Positions 34,942 through 43,462 of a stretch of 64,000 nucleotides of DNA are shown one piece after another. The stretch comes from Jejudonia soesokkakensis (GTDB lineage: Bacteria; Bacteroidota; Bacteroidia; Flavobacteriales; Flavobacteriaceae). A program made the position numbers and the translations under genes. Below the pieces are notes generated by a model, which was not told the DNA's origin, made no database searches, and saw only the letters and a list, made by a program, of their open reading frames with translations. Position 1 is the first letter of the stretch. Every line of letters starts with the position of its first letter. Where the stretch lies: the NCBI RefSeq assembly GCF_042664795.1, contig NZ_JBHTBN010000001.1, forward strand, positions 806,001 through 870,000. Reading direction: 5' to 3'.

Positions 34942-37864
34942 AATTTAATTTTCTTTTTACCCAAATTTTCTTCGAGTAGTCAATAGTTGGAGAGATGGAA
35001 GTTAAATATTCTGAACTTTTAGCTTTTTTATTTTCTACAAAAGGTCTAATCTGAAACAACCATAATTTATCGTTTGCAAACCCTAGTTCAACATCCCACG
35101 CTCCTTGATAGTCTGTATTTGTTTCCTGCGGAATCTTTGTTCGTATTTGTGAAGCAATTTCTCGAATATCCTCTATATTCTTGTCATTTAAAATTTCATT
35201 TTCAAAAGTAGTCGTATTTTTTGTCGTTCCACCAGAAGCCGGTAGCCTCAAATAATTAGTTTCTCTGGCAGGCGCTAGTAAATAATTTGTATCTGCCGTA
35301 AGAAGTCTGGTTTCTGCAGATTGCCCATCTACTGCACCACCCGCACCACGGCTAAATGCTACAGTTAGATCCTTTTCGCTCCCTTTATTTATTCCTTTGG
35401 TAATCATTACACCACTATATTCGACATCCACACTAGGGATAATTAAAATCGAAGGAAATACATTTTCAGGATTGCTCAAATATTTCTGCCGCCATTTAAA
35501 ACTACGTTCGGTGTAGGGGGAAGCCCATACTTTTTTAATGCCTTCGATGATGTTCTCTTCTGAAAGTATATTAAATAGGGTCAGGTTGAGTCCTGCACCA
35601 GTAAATTCTTTTAAGTCTTCCATGTTCGTGTCGCTTCGTAAAAATACGGGTACATTTCCAATAGAATTACCAAAAGCATCTTTAAAACCATCCTGAAGTT
35701 GCTTTACAAAGATGGCATCCAGCGAGATCTTTTCAATAGCCCTTTTAAGGTTGTCAAGCCTTTTTAACTGAAAGTCTTCTACTTCTTTTTCGGCAATACC
35801 GTCCCTGCGCATGATGGTAGCTTCAGAGAATGTGGTGTTTAAATAATTCCAATAACTTATGCCTTCGCCTGGCATTTGTTGATCCATATGCTTTCTGAAA
35901 ATTCCGAAGGGAATTACCAATCCTTCTACTACATTTTCAGGAAACATACGTTTTAACTGTCCCAAATTAGCAGCTTTAGGACCACACAATTTACCTGAAT
36001 CGTCTGCATCTACAGTACGCATATTAAGAACCTCACAAACATCAAGTCGTATTTGCTCTACAGGTACTGCGATCTTATTCTCACTTCGTTCTTGTTTGCT
36101 GAAAAGTTCTTTTTCTACAGAAGACATATCGCTTTCTTTTTTTATGATGACGTTCCCTTTTTCAGAAACAGCGTAAAAAACGTTGGCACCATCATATTTT
36201 GAAAGTGCTTTCAGATTTTCTCCTGAAAGTGCTGCATTCGGAATTCCTAGATTTCTTGCTAGTAGTTGCACATGAGACACCAGATTTCCTTCAGAAACTG
36301 TCATAATACCCGCCACAGGTTTTAGGTCACTAGGCGGTTTTTGAAACACGTAGATCTTGTCGGTATCAATTGCAATTCCTTCGGGAGATTCTTCAACTAC
36401 TACAAGTTCTCCAAAGGCATATCCTGGATTTAATCCGCGAATGCTGGTTTGCGATGTAATATCTAAAACATCATTGGAGAGTGCCGAAATCTCACTTATC
36501 ATGGCGCCTAGGCGACTCACGCTTTCCCCCAAATTCAATGCTACCGAAGATCTTATACGGTCGTCGATAAAGCTATATGCCATGGGTTCAAATTTTGAAT
36601 AGGTTTCCACCACATCTCCGTAAGTAGCTTTTACCATACCGGCACTCCATTCTACAATCCCTCTGGAAGTTTGTAAAAATTGGTTAAGCTCATCAATAGT
36701 AACGTCTGCTGTTCCTAAGTGTACCTCAAGCTGAGACTTTACTTTTTCGTATTCCCAAAGTTCGATAAGACCAGTTCCTGCTGCTGCCAGGCTTAGATGT
36801 CGAATTTTCTCCATGAGTTCTAATACCGTTTCTGGATCCCATTCCTGTGTTTTTTTTAAAAGGACATCTTCTAAAGAATTGGAGAGATCCAATAATAAAA
36901 GACGGTCGATACCCGAGGTAGTTTCAGTAATATTGGTGCGTATCACACACAATATATCTGCTAAGGCAGGAACTGTTCTTTCTGGACTTTCAGTGTCTTG
37001 ATAGGTGTTGAGAAAATCCAGAAGTCTTGCTCTGGTTGAATTGTTTTTTGAAATGCGTTCTACTTGGTTTCGTAATGTTTCCACATTTAATGGCGCGTAA
37101 AAGTCTGCCATAGTAGCCTGTAATTCTGAAAGTTCGGTTTTTAGATTTTGCGGAAGGTCTTTTTCGTATTTGAGCTGAAAGTTCTTCACCATTTCAATGT
37201 CTTCTACAGTTGGATTACCATGTATTTTAATTCGTGCATCCATAAACTTAGGAAAAGCATCTGCCACAATTTTAGATTGTGCTCTCATAAGTTGTGCTAA
37301 GTTATTGTCTCCATCATGCGGAATATCCCGTAGAGATTGACGAAGTAAAAAATACTGATTAGTAATACGCGTATCCCTTGGTAAAAAATTCTGATAAAAT
37401 TCAATTCCCCAAGCTTGTTCATCTTCACTTTGTATGGCTCCTCTGTAATATTGTGATTTTCGCTGTACCCAGCCATCATCAATACTTTCCAGATACTTAT
37501 TAAGTTGGTATTGTTTTAAACGGCTTTGGTTATTCGCTTCATCCCAAAAGTCGGTTCTGTTAGTACTTGCCAGAATTTCACCAAAAAAGAGATGGTATTT
37601 TTTTGCAAGTTCTTTAGTATCATCTCGATAACTTGCATGTTGTACAGCATTATCTTTATCTTTTGGGCAAGGATCTCGGGCTTCTCTCACTTCTCCATCA
37701 CTACAAAACCAATTAATAGACTTGTAAGGACCTCTGTCGTTTTTCTTATAAAAATCAATTTTTTCTTTAATATAATTTACAGGGAGATCTTGCGCAGCAA
37801 CAGAAAATATGTTTACGAGCAAGAAAATTAAAACTAAAAATTTCTGAAAAAGTGTAAAATGCAT
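34934..37864 (-). CDS. Secreted dikinase: phospho-His domain followed by ATP-grasp (glucan-water-dikinase-like order)
   Basis: 976 residues. Signal peptide about 1-25 (cut after VAAQ). Residues 26 to about 480 are helical and unrecognised, with paired Cys (C54, C66). A phospho-histidine swivel domain has H531 in LVSHVQLLARNLGIPNA. The nucleotide-binding domain follows: GPKAANLGQL (628-637), FLRSDTNMEDL (741-751), SGVMITKG, FSRGAGGAVDGQSAE (837-851) and terminal LWLFQIRP. No PEP-binding TIM barrel is present, so it is not a PEP synthase or PPDK. The order His domain then ATP domain at the C-terminus and the SHV...ARN block resemble plant glucan water dikinases. Substrate unknown. Confidence 0.8.
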   Translation of the reverse strand: MHFTLFQKFLVLIFLLVNIFSVAAQDLPVNYIKEKIDFYKKNDRGPYKSINWFCSDGEVREARDPCPKDKDNAVQHASYRDDTKELAKKYHLFFGEILASTNRTDFWDEANNQSRLKQYQLNKYLESIDDGWVQRKSQYYRGAIQSEDEQAWGIEFYQNFLPRDTRITNQYFLLRQSLRDIPHDGDNNLAQLMRAQSKIVADAFPKFMDARIKIHGNPTVEDIEMVKNFQLKYEKDLPQNLKTELSELQATMADFYAPLNVETLRNQVERISKNNSTRARLLDFLNTYQDTESPERTVPALADILCVIRTNITETTSGIDRLLLLDLSNSLEDVLLKKTQEWDPETVLELMEKIRHLSLAAAGTGLIELWEYEKVKSQLEVHLGTADVTIDELNQFLQTSRGIVEWSAGMVKATYGDVVETYSKFEPMAYSFIDDRIRSSVALNLGESVSRLGAMISEISALSNDVLDITSQTSIRGLNPGYAFGELVVVEESPEGIAIDTDKIYVFQKPPSDLKPVAGIMTVSEGNLVSHVQLLARNLGIPNAALSGENLKALSKYDGANVFYAVSEKGNVIIKKESDMSSVEKELFSKQERSENKIAVPVEQIRLDVCEVLNMRTVDADDSGKLCGPKAANLGQLKRMFPENVVEGLVIPFGIFRKHMDQQMPGEGISYWNYLNTTFSEATIMRRDGIAEKEVEDFQLKRLDNLKRAIEKISLDAIFVKQLQDGFKDAFGNSIGNVPVFLRSDTNMEDLKEFTGAGLNLTLFNILSEENIIEGIKKVWASPYTERSFKWRQKYLSNPENVFPSILIIPSVDVEYSGVMITKGINKGSEKDLTVAFSRGAGGAVDGQSAETRLLTADTNYLLAPARETNYLRLPASGGTTKNTTTFENEILNDKNIEDIREIASQIRTKIPQETNTDYQGAWDVELGFANDKLWLFQIRPFVENKKAKSSEYLTSISPTIDYSKKIWVKRKLNYD

Positions 37865-37899
37865 TTTAAGAGGAAGTTAAATGTAAGTACTTAATATAC

Positions 37900-37931
37900 A
37901 AAAATAGTCTTCAAAATTTTGAAGACTATTT
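37900..37931 (-). terminator. Terminator of the small membrane protein gene
   Basis: AAATAGTCTTCAAAA with TTTTGAAGACTATTT is a perfect palindrome, followed on the minus strand by TTTTTG. It lies 21 bp after the small gene ends. Confidence 0.8.
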
Positions 37932-37951
37932 GAAAATGTAATTGTGTGATT

Positions 37952-38110
37952 TTATAATTTCTTTCCTGTAAGTAATTTATACAATATCATTATAACTGCA
38001 ATTACTAATAAGATGTGAATTAAATTACCAACAGCGGCTCCAAAACCAATGAAGCCAATAAGCCATCCAATAACTAGAATCACTACGATTAACCATACTA
38101 AATCTCTCAT
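37952..38110 (-). CDS. Small membrane protein, Lmo0937 family
   Basis: 52 residues with two hydrophobic helices and a short basic end. It begins MRDLVWLIVVILVIGWLIG and ends YKLLTGKKL, the pattern of Lmo0937-type proteins common in Bacteroidota and often stress-induced. No function known. The gene is flanked by a terminator at 37900. Confidence 0.85.
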   Translation of the reverse strand: MRDLVWLIVVILVIGWLIGFIGFGAAVGNLIHILLVIAVIMILYKLLTGKKL

Positions 38111-38264
38111 AAATTAGGTTGTTTTAATTGTTAGATATTAAAGATATTAAATAAAACTGACCAATAATTTCTGTTAACAGAATTTAACTAGAAGTAATAA
38201 TAAATAGTAAATTATAGGTGAATAGCGCTATAGGTTTATTTGATAACGCTAATCATCATCTAAA

Positions 38265-39290
38265 TTAAGTCGTTCTTTTTTTGTGATTTGTTCTAAACTC
38301 AGATGGAGAGATGGAATACATTTCTTTAAATACCTTCGAAAAATAACTTTTGCTAGAGAGTCCAATACGTTCTACAATTTCAGAAATATTAAAATCTGTT
38401 TTTGTCAATAGTGTTTTTGCCAGATCAAGTCGCTGTTTTTGAATGTACATATTTACTGTGCAGCCATATAAATATTTGAAACCGTGCTGTAGTTTATTTA
38501 CATTGATGCCCAAATTTTCTGCCATAACGTCTATCGTTTCCAGATCATTTAAGCTGTTTTCAATTAGGGAAGCAGCATTTTTTACGATATCAAGTTCACT
38601 CCTACGCAATAAAGATCGATTTTTAGAATCATTGTGGTCATCATGGTATTGAATTATCTGATTGGTAAGGATTTCATACGCCTGTCCCTCCAAGAAAATT
38701 CGTCTCACAAAATCATTATTTTCAAATTCTTCAATGCGTTTAAACAAATCTGCTATATACAAACTATAATCGCCACTGTAATAAAATTGATTGGTTGCTT
38801 TATAATCTGTAAAAAGCGTTTTCAACTCTGGGTGAAGACTAGAGAGCTCACAACGTACTTTTTCCTGAAACTGTTCTCTATCAATTTCTAAGCTTCCAAT
38901 TTGAGTTTCGGTATTTGCTTTAAAATGAAGAATGTGCCCATTGTAATTTTTACTTGCAACAATAGCACTTTGGTATTGATTAATGGTATTTAATTCTTCG
39001 CCATTTTGAAATCTATGTGATAATTCACCATTTAGACAATAAAGAAATTTTAAAGGATGTGTTTTATTAACATTGAATTGGATTTCAACATCATTAAAGA
39101 AAGTACATTGATAAATTAATATGCCAAAACCGCCATCAAAATTAATTCCTTTTATAAATCCTTTACCAATATTTTCTGGTAGGTTTAGGTGATATTCACC
39201 ACAATTTTCATCGTATGAGCTTCCAAATGCTTCTGCAATATCTCTAATTACCTCATAAAGAGGTAAGGACTGAACCTGAATTTTTTTCAC
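38265..39290 (-). CDS. AraC-family transcriptional regulator
   Basis: 341 residues. N-terminal sensing domain of about 220 residues without clear homology, no membrane helix or signal peptide. C-terminal AraC/XylS DNA-binding domain about 235-335 with two helix-turn-helix units (VMAENLGINVNKLQHGFKYLYG and ISEIVERIGLSSKSYFSKVFKEMYSISPSEFR). The second carries the family signature. Ligand and targets are unknown; the closest genes are a small membrane protein and a 42-residue basic protein. Confidence 0.92.
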   Translation of the reverse strand: MKKIQVQSLPLYEVIRDIAEAFGSSYDENCGEYHLNLPENIGKGFIKGINFDGGFGILIYQCTFFNDVEIQFNVNKTHPLKFLYCLNGELSHRFQNGEELNTINQYQSAIVASKNYNGHILHFKANTETQIGSLEIDREQFQEKVRCELSSLHPELKTLFTDYKATNQFYYSGDYSLYIADLFKRIEEFENNDFVRRIFLEGQAYEILTNQIIQYHDDHNDSKNRSLLRRSELDIVKNAASLIENSLNDLETIDVMAENLGINVNKLQHGFKYLYGCTVNMYIQKQRLDLAKTLLTKTDFNISEIVERIGLSSKSYFSKVFKEMYSISPSEFRTNHKKRTT

Positions 39291-39341
39291 AATTTAAATT
39301 TGATACAATATACAACATAATTTTATTTTGAAATTATAATG

Positions 39342-39381
39342 AAAAAAGAAAAGTCCTACAAACGTAGTGTCTGCAGGACTT
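39342..39381 (-). terminator. Terminator of the 42-residue gene
   Basis: AAGTCCT pairs with AGGACTT, with an inner TGCAG/TTTGTA region, and TTCTTTTTT follows on the minus strand. It lies directly after the small ORF, which supports that ORF being expressed. Confidence 0.78.
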
Positions 39382-39402
39382 GGTTTCTTGTATTTAATAA
39401 GA

Positions 39403-39531
39403 CTACTCTTTTGTCTTTTGCTTTTTTATTGTTTTTTCATCAATATCAAAATCGTTTGTCTTTTGATTTATATTTCCGGTAGGATTTGTCGGATTTGTTT
39501 GTTCTTTTTTCCTTTCAAATTTCCTTTTCAT
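39403..39531 (-). CDS. Small basic hydrophilic protein of unknown function
   Basis: 42 residues, strongly charged: begins MKRKFERKKEQ, has TNPTNPTG in the middle and ends DIDEKTIKKQKTKE. No Cys, no membrane segment, likely disordered. The frame is short, but a good terminator stands 22 bp after its stop, so I keep it as a plausible gene. Nothing ties it to a pathway. Confidence 0.55.
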   Translation of the reverse strand: MKRKFERKKEQTNPTNPTGNINQKTNDFDIDEKTIKKQKTKE

Positions 39532-39607
39532 GATACTTCTTTTTAATGTTTAACTAAAAATAAAGTTTTTAATCCACACTTCATCTTAATACAATTGTAA
39601 AGCTTCG

Positions 39608-40375
39608 TTAAACCTTTCTTATAGCTTCAATAAATGTTGTAATACCCTTTATGCCCTTTTCTGAAAGCATTTTAATAAACGCACTTCCTATGATGGCACC
39701 ATTAGCATTTTTGGTCGCCTGATTAAATGTTTCAGCATTATTAATGCCGAAACCAACGATGGTGGGATTCTTAAGTTTCATACTAGCTATTCTGTCAAAA
39801 TAGTCTGTTTGTTCTTTTTCAAATCCGGAAGTTTTCCCTGTAGTGCTTGCGCTACTCACCATATAGATAAATCCGTTACTGGCCTCATCGATTTGGCGTA
39901 TCCTTTCTTCGGAAGTTTGGGGCGTTATTAAAAATACGTTGACAAGTCCGTATTTCTCAAAAGTGCTTCGATACTGCAAATTATATTCGGCTAACGGGAG
40001 GTCGGGTAGAATTAATCCATCAATTCCGATTTCCTGGCATTTTTTACAAAATGCTTCCACTCCGTACTGAAGTATTGGATTAAAATAGCCCATTACGATC
40101 AATGGAATGGAAACTGTTTGTCTAATGTCTTTTAATTGTTCAAAAAGCAGGGAAGTGGTCATTCCGTTTTTGAGTGCCTGAGTAGAACTAGCTTGAATGG
40201 TTGGACCGTCTGCTAATGGATCACTAAAGGGCAATCCGATTTCAATCATGTCGACTCCAGAGTTCTCTAATTTCTTAATGATGGAAACCGTATCATTGAG
40301 GTTTGGATACCCAGCTGTAAAGTAGATGGATAATAATTTTTTATCTTCCTGTACTCTTTTGTTGATTCTGTTCAT
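39608..40375 (-). CDS. trpA: Tryptophan synthase alpha chain
   Basis: 255 residues. Splits indole-3-glycerol phosphate to indole, which passes to TrpB. Motifs: IEIGLPFSDPLADGPTIQ (catalytic Glu near 46 and Asp near 57), LIVMGYFNPI, GLILPDLPL, IVGFGI and GAIIGSAFIK (phosphate loop). Last gene of the trp operon, normally next to trpB; here it is separated from trpB by the GIY-YIG cassette. Confidence 0.97.
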   Translation of the reverse strand: MNRINKRVQEDKKLLSIYFTAGYPNLNDTVSIIKKLENSGVDMIEIGLPFSDPLADGPTIQASSTQALKNGMTTSLLFEQLKDIRQTVSIPLIVMGYFNPILQYGVEAFCKKCQEIGIDGLILPDLPLAEYNLQYRSTFEKYGLVNVFLITPQTSEERIRQIDEASNGFIYMVSSASTTGKTSGFEKEQTDYFDRIASMKLKNPTIVGFGINNAETFNQATKNANGAIIGSAFIKMLSEKGIKGITTFIEAIRKV

Positions 40376-40392
40376 ATTTATAATTTTTTTTC

Positions 40393-40412
40393 ATTCCCAC
40401 GAAGGTGGGAAT
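40393..40412. repeat. Left flanking hairpin of the GIY-YIG cassette
   Basis: ATTCCCAC-GAAG-GTGGGAAT, perfect 8-bp stem, 21 bp after the nuclease stop and 17 bp before the trpA start. Its loop GAAG is the complement of the right-hand loop CTTC. Confidence 0.9.
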
Positions 40413-40433
40413 CTAACTCACTACATTGTAAAA

Positions 40434-40727
40434 TCAATCCAACATCCATGCTAGATCTTTCCAATCTGGATTTAGGTCATTTATTAAATTTTCTTTCCAT
40501 TCTCGATTCCATTTCTTTAATTGCTTTTCTCTTCTGATTGCATTTTTTACGTATTGTGTTGATTCAAAATAAACTAAAATAGTGGTGTTATATTTTTTTG
40601 CAAATCCTTTTGAACTAGGATACTTGTGTTGTTTTAATCTTTTCTTCAAGTTATGGGTGATGCCTATATATAAAACGCTGTGATTCTTATTGGTAAGTAT
40701 GTAGATATAATATAATTGATCTTCCAT
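40434..40727 (-). CDS. Small GIY-YIG endonuclease-domain protein
   Basis: 97 residues. GIY-YIG domain: YYIYILTNKNHSVLYIGITHNLKKRLKQH (6-34) with both Tyr and the Arg, a conserved central YFES with Glu, and C-terminal ENLINDLNPDWKDL. Single-domain proteins of this size are related to UvrC and homing nuclease catalytic domains. No intron or second domain is present. It sits in the sense direction inside the trp operon between trpB and trpA, and hairpin repeats flank it on both sides. Confidence 0.93.
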   Translation of the reverse strand: MEDQLYYIYILTNKNHSVLYIGITHNLKKRLKQHKYPSSKGFAKKYNTTILVYFESTQYVKNAIRREKQLKKWNREWKENLINDLNPDWKDLAWMLD

Positions 40728-40738
40728 GATTGTTAAGA

Positions 40739-40756
40739 TTTCCGCCTTCGCGGAAA
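40739..40756. repeat. Right flanking hairpin of the GIY-YIG cassette
   Basis: TTTCCGC-CTTC-GCGGAAA, perfect 7-bp stem, 11 bp before the nuclease start and 11 bp after the trpB stop. Inverted relative to the hairpin at 40393. Confidence 0.9.
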
Positions 40757-40767
40757 TGACCTAAACT

Positions 40768-41949
40768 CTACAATTTAAAATATTCTATATAGGTGTTCAG
40801 ATCTTTATCTCCACGACCACTTAAATTAACCACCACCACATCGTCTGGCAAGAATTTGCGTTCTTCAAAAATGGCCAAGGCATGGCTGGTTTCAATCGCA
40901 GGAATGATTCCTTCCAGTTTGCTTAATTGCAAACCAGCTTTCATCGCAGCTTGGTCGGTAATACTTATAAACTCACCTCTGCCGCTGGCAAATAAATGGG
41001 CGTGCATAGGACCCACCCCCGGATAATCGAGTCCTGCCGAAATTGAGTACGGCTCGGTAATCTGCCCGTCTGTTGTTTGCATTAACAACGTTTTGCTTCC
41101 ATGGATGATGCCCACTTTTCCTAAGGCTGAGGTTGCGGCACTCTCTCCACTATCAATTCCTTTTCCAGCAGCTTCTACTGCGATAATCCCTACATCTGGA
41201 TTATCAAGATAATGATAATAGGCTCCGGCTGCATTGCTTCCGCCACCCACACAGGCTACTATAAAATCGGGATAATTTCTACCTTCTTTTTCCTGTAATT
41301 GAATTCCGATTTCTTTAGAGATCACACTTTGAAACCGCGCCACCATATCGGGATAGGGATGTGGCCCAACGACACTTCCAATGATATAATGAGTGTTCTC
41401 AGGATTGTTAATCCAGTCCCGAATGGCTTCATTGGTTGCATCTTTTAGTGTTCTACTTCCGCTCTTTGCCGGAACAACCGTAGCACCCAGCATTTTCATA
41501 CGTGCCACATTTGGAGCCTGTCGTTGGATATCGATCTCACCCATATAGACAATGCATTCCAATCCCATTAACGCACAAACTGTGGCGGTGGCAACGCCGT
41601 GTTGTCCTGCCCCAGTTTCGGCAATGATTCGGGTTTTGTTAAGGCGTTTCGCCATTAAAATTTGTCCGATGGTATTGTTGACCTTATGTGCTCCAGTGTG
41701 GCAAAGATCTTCTCGTTTGAGATAGACTTTGGTGTTATACTTTTCTGAAAACCGTTTTGCATAATACAACGGAGTAGGGCGTCCTACATATTCTTTCAGC
41801 AACGCATCAAACTCTTTTTTAAAAGCGGGCTCCTGCATGACCTTTAAATAATTTTGACGTAATTCCTCTACATTGGGATAGAGCATTTCCGGAATGTAGG
41901 CCCCGCCAAAATCTCCATAGTATCCTTGTTCATCGACGTTATAATTCAT
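40768..41949 (-). CDS. trpB: Tryptophan synthase beta chain
   Basis: 393 residues. PLP enzyme condensing indole with serine. PLP-binding K89 in TGAHKVNNTIGQ; Gly-rich phosphate loop CVGGGSNAAG near 232; FVACVGGG and SGRGDKD (C-terminal Ser contacting PLP) present. Residue lengths normal. Order on the minus strand is trpF, trpB, cassette, trpA. Confidence 0.98.
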   Translation of the reverse strand: MNYNVDEQGYYGDFGGAYIPEMLYPNVEELRQNYLKVMQEPAFKKEFDALLKEYVGRPTPLYYAKRFSEKYNTKVYLKREDLCHTGAHKVNNTIGQILMAKRLNKTRIIAETGAGQHGVATATVCALMGLECIVYMGEIDIQRQAPNVARMKMLGATVVPAKSGSRTLKDATNEAIRDWINNPENTHYIIGSVVGPHPYPDMVARFQSVISKEIGIQLQEKEGRNYPDFIVACVGGGSNAAGAYYHYLDNPDVGIIAVEAAGKGIDSGESAATSALGKVGIIHGSKTLLMQTTDGQITEPYSISAGLDYPGVGPMHAHLFASGRGEFISITDQAAMKAGLQLSKLEGIIPAIETSHALAIFEERKFLPDDVVVVNLSGRGDKDLNTYIEYFKL

Positions 41950-41956
41950 ATAGTTT

Positions 41957-42658
41957 TTACTTATTTGGTTCTATAATCGTTGCTAATTCTTCTTTAAACT
42001 TTTTTAATTTCTGAATGTTCTTCAATCCTGGTGCATCTTCAAATTTACTATTGACATCTACTGCCATTAAAGGAATATTGGATTGTATTAATTTTTTAAT
42101 TTCTGAAACTTCTTCCAAGCCTATGCCACCACTTAATACAAATGGCTTTTTACTAGGATACTCTTTTAAAATCTCCCAATTAAAGGTGATTCCGTTGCCC
42201 CCTTTGGCAGCTCCTTTGGTATCAAATAAAAAAGCATCAACAAAAGGTTCGTAGGCTTTTACTACCGAAAAATCAAAACTGTCTTTTACAGAAAACACTT
42301 TCCAGATATCGGTATCTTTTATATTGTGCACTCCCTGATTGGGGTGCGCATCGCTAGACCTTTGTGCTTCGAGACTAATTGCGTTTTTAAGCGATGCACA
42401 ATTATACGGACTTTCATCGCCGTGTAATTGAACGACCTGAAGATTGAATCTTTTAATTTTTTCGAGTATAAATGCTTCTGAAGCATCTACAAAAACTCCC
42501 ACATTTTGTGAAGCTCCAGGCGGATAGAAAATCCTTTCGGCTGTATAATTTCGCGGACTTTTTTCGTAAAAGATGAAGCCAAGATAGTCAGGTCTCAGTG
42601 CTGCAACTTCGGCCGTATTCTCATTCATTCCGCATATTTTAAGTCCGATGTTACTCAT
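41957..42658 (-). CDS. trpF: Phosphoribosylanthranilate isomerase
   Basis: 233 residues, about 25 more than the common length. Third step of the tryptophan branch. Catalytic Cys in KICGMNE (near 7-13), LQVVQLHGDES, FLFDTKGAAKGGNGITFNW (catalytic Asp), and C-terminal PFVLSGGIGLEEV with DVNSKFEDAPGLKN. The additional residues lie in a loop about 90-120 (EAQRSSDAHPNQGVHN). Next to trpC (1 bp gap). Confidence 0.97.
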   Translation of the reverse strand: MSNIGLKICGMNENTAEVAALRPDYLGFIFYEKSPRNYTAERIFYPPGASQNVGVFVDASEAFILEKIKRFNLQVVQLHGDESPYNCASLKNAISLEAQRSSDAHPNQGVHNIKDTDIWKVFSVKDSFDFSVVKAYEPFVDAFLFDTKGAAKGGNGITFNWEILKEYPSKKPFVLSGGIGLEEVSEIKKLIQSNIPLMAVDVNSKFEDAPGLKNIQKLKKFKEELATIIEPNK

Positions 42659-42659
42659 A

Positions 42660-43445
42660 CTACGCGTTTAATTTTTTTATAAATGCTGAGGCTGCTTTTC
42701 CAGGATCATCTGTTTTCATAAAATTCTCGCCAATTAAGAATCCTTGATACCCATAATTTTTTAACTCTTTTATAGCTTCAATAGAACTAATTCCGCTCTC
42801 TGAAACTTTTACAAAGTTACTTGGAATAGCTTCGGAAAGTGCTTTGCTACTATCTAAGGATACGTCAAATGTTTTTAAGTTTCGGTTATTCACGCCCAGC
42901 ATATCTACGGAAGGATGTAATGATTTTTGTAATTCTTCTTCATTATGCACTTCTAGTAACACATCCAACTGAAGCTTTTTAGCAAGGGTCGAAAATTCTT
43001 TGAGTTCTTTTTCAGAAAGACAAGCAGCGATTAATAAAATGGCATCGGCGCCATAGGCTTTTGCTTCAAAAATCTGATACGGGTCAATGATAAATTCTTT
43101 GCGAAGTAATGGAAATGACACTGCATTTCTCGCTACCAATAGATCATCTAAGGAGCCTCCAAAAAAATTAGTATCGGTTAAAACTGACATGCCAGTTACA
43201 CTCGCAGCTTCATATCCTTTTGCCACCTCCTGCACCTGTACGTTATTATTAATTACCGATTTGCTGGGTGATCTGCGTTTATGTTCGGCTATAATTCCGG
43301 TGGAAGCATTTTTAAGTGCAAGCGAAAGTGAAACAGTTTCACGCTCAAACAAAGTAGCCTTTTCTAAGATCGAAATTGGAAAAGCTTTTTTCCTAGCTTC
43401 AACTTCTTTCCGTTTATAGATTGTTATTTTTTCTAGTATGGTCAT
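42660..43445 (-). CDS. trpC: Indole-3-glycerol phosphate synthase
   Basis: 261 residues. Fourth step. Motifs: GIIAEHKRRSPSKS (catalytic Lys near 54), VLTDTNFFGGSLDDL, PLLRKEFIIDPYQI (Lys), ADAILLIAACL, LGVNNRNLKTF and SESGI. No fusion to trpF. Upstream lies a repeat-rich gap to trpD. Confidence 0.97.
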   Translation of the reverse strand: MTILEKITIYKRKEVEARKKAFPISILEKATLFERETVSLSLALKNASTGIIAEHKRRSPSKSVINNNVQVQEVAKGYEAASVTGMSVLTDTNFFGGSLDDLLVARNAVSFPLLRKEFIIDPYQIFEAKAYGADAILLIAACLSEKELKEFSTLAKKLQLDVLLEVHNEEELQKSLHPSVDMLGVNNRNLKTFDVSLDSSKALSEAIPSNFVKVSESGISSIEAIKELKNYGYQGFLIGENFMKTDDPGKAASAFIKKLNA

Positions 43446-43462
43446 ATCATTTTTTGTGAATT

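Larger units (their letters stand above)
40391..40758. mobile_element. Candidate mobile cassette: GIY-YIG gene between inverted hairpin repeats, inside the trp operon
   Basis: A 97-residue GIY-YIG nuclease gene lies between hairpins 40393-40412 and 40739-40756. Read outward from the gene both show AGATTYCC-R-CCTTCG-Y-GGRAATGA, so they are inverted to each other. The whole block fits within the trpB-trpA junction (40376-40767). It resembles a REP/RAYT unit, but with a GIY-YIG enzyme instead of a Y1 transposase. Mobility is inferred. Confidence 0.6.

Noticed and set aside
34934..37864. PEP synthase or PPDK
   Set aside because: No PEP-binding TIM barrel, His domain precedes the ATP domain, and a signal peptide is present.
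40434..40727. Group I intron homing endonuclease
   Set aside because: No intron or split gene is present; trpB and trpA are complete and separate.
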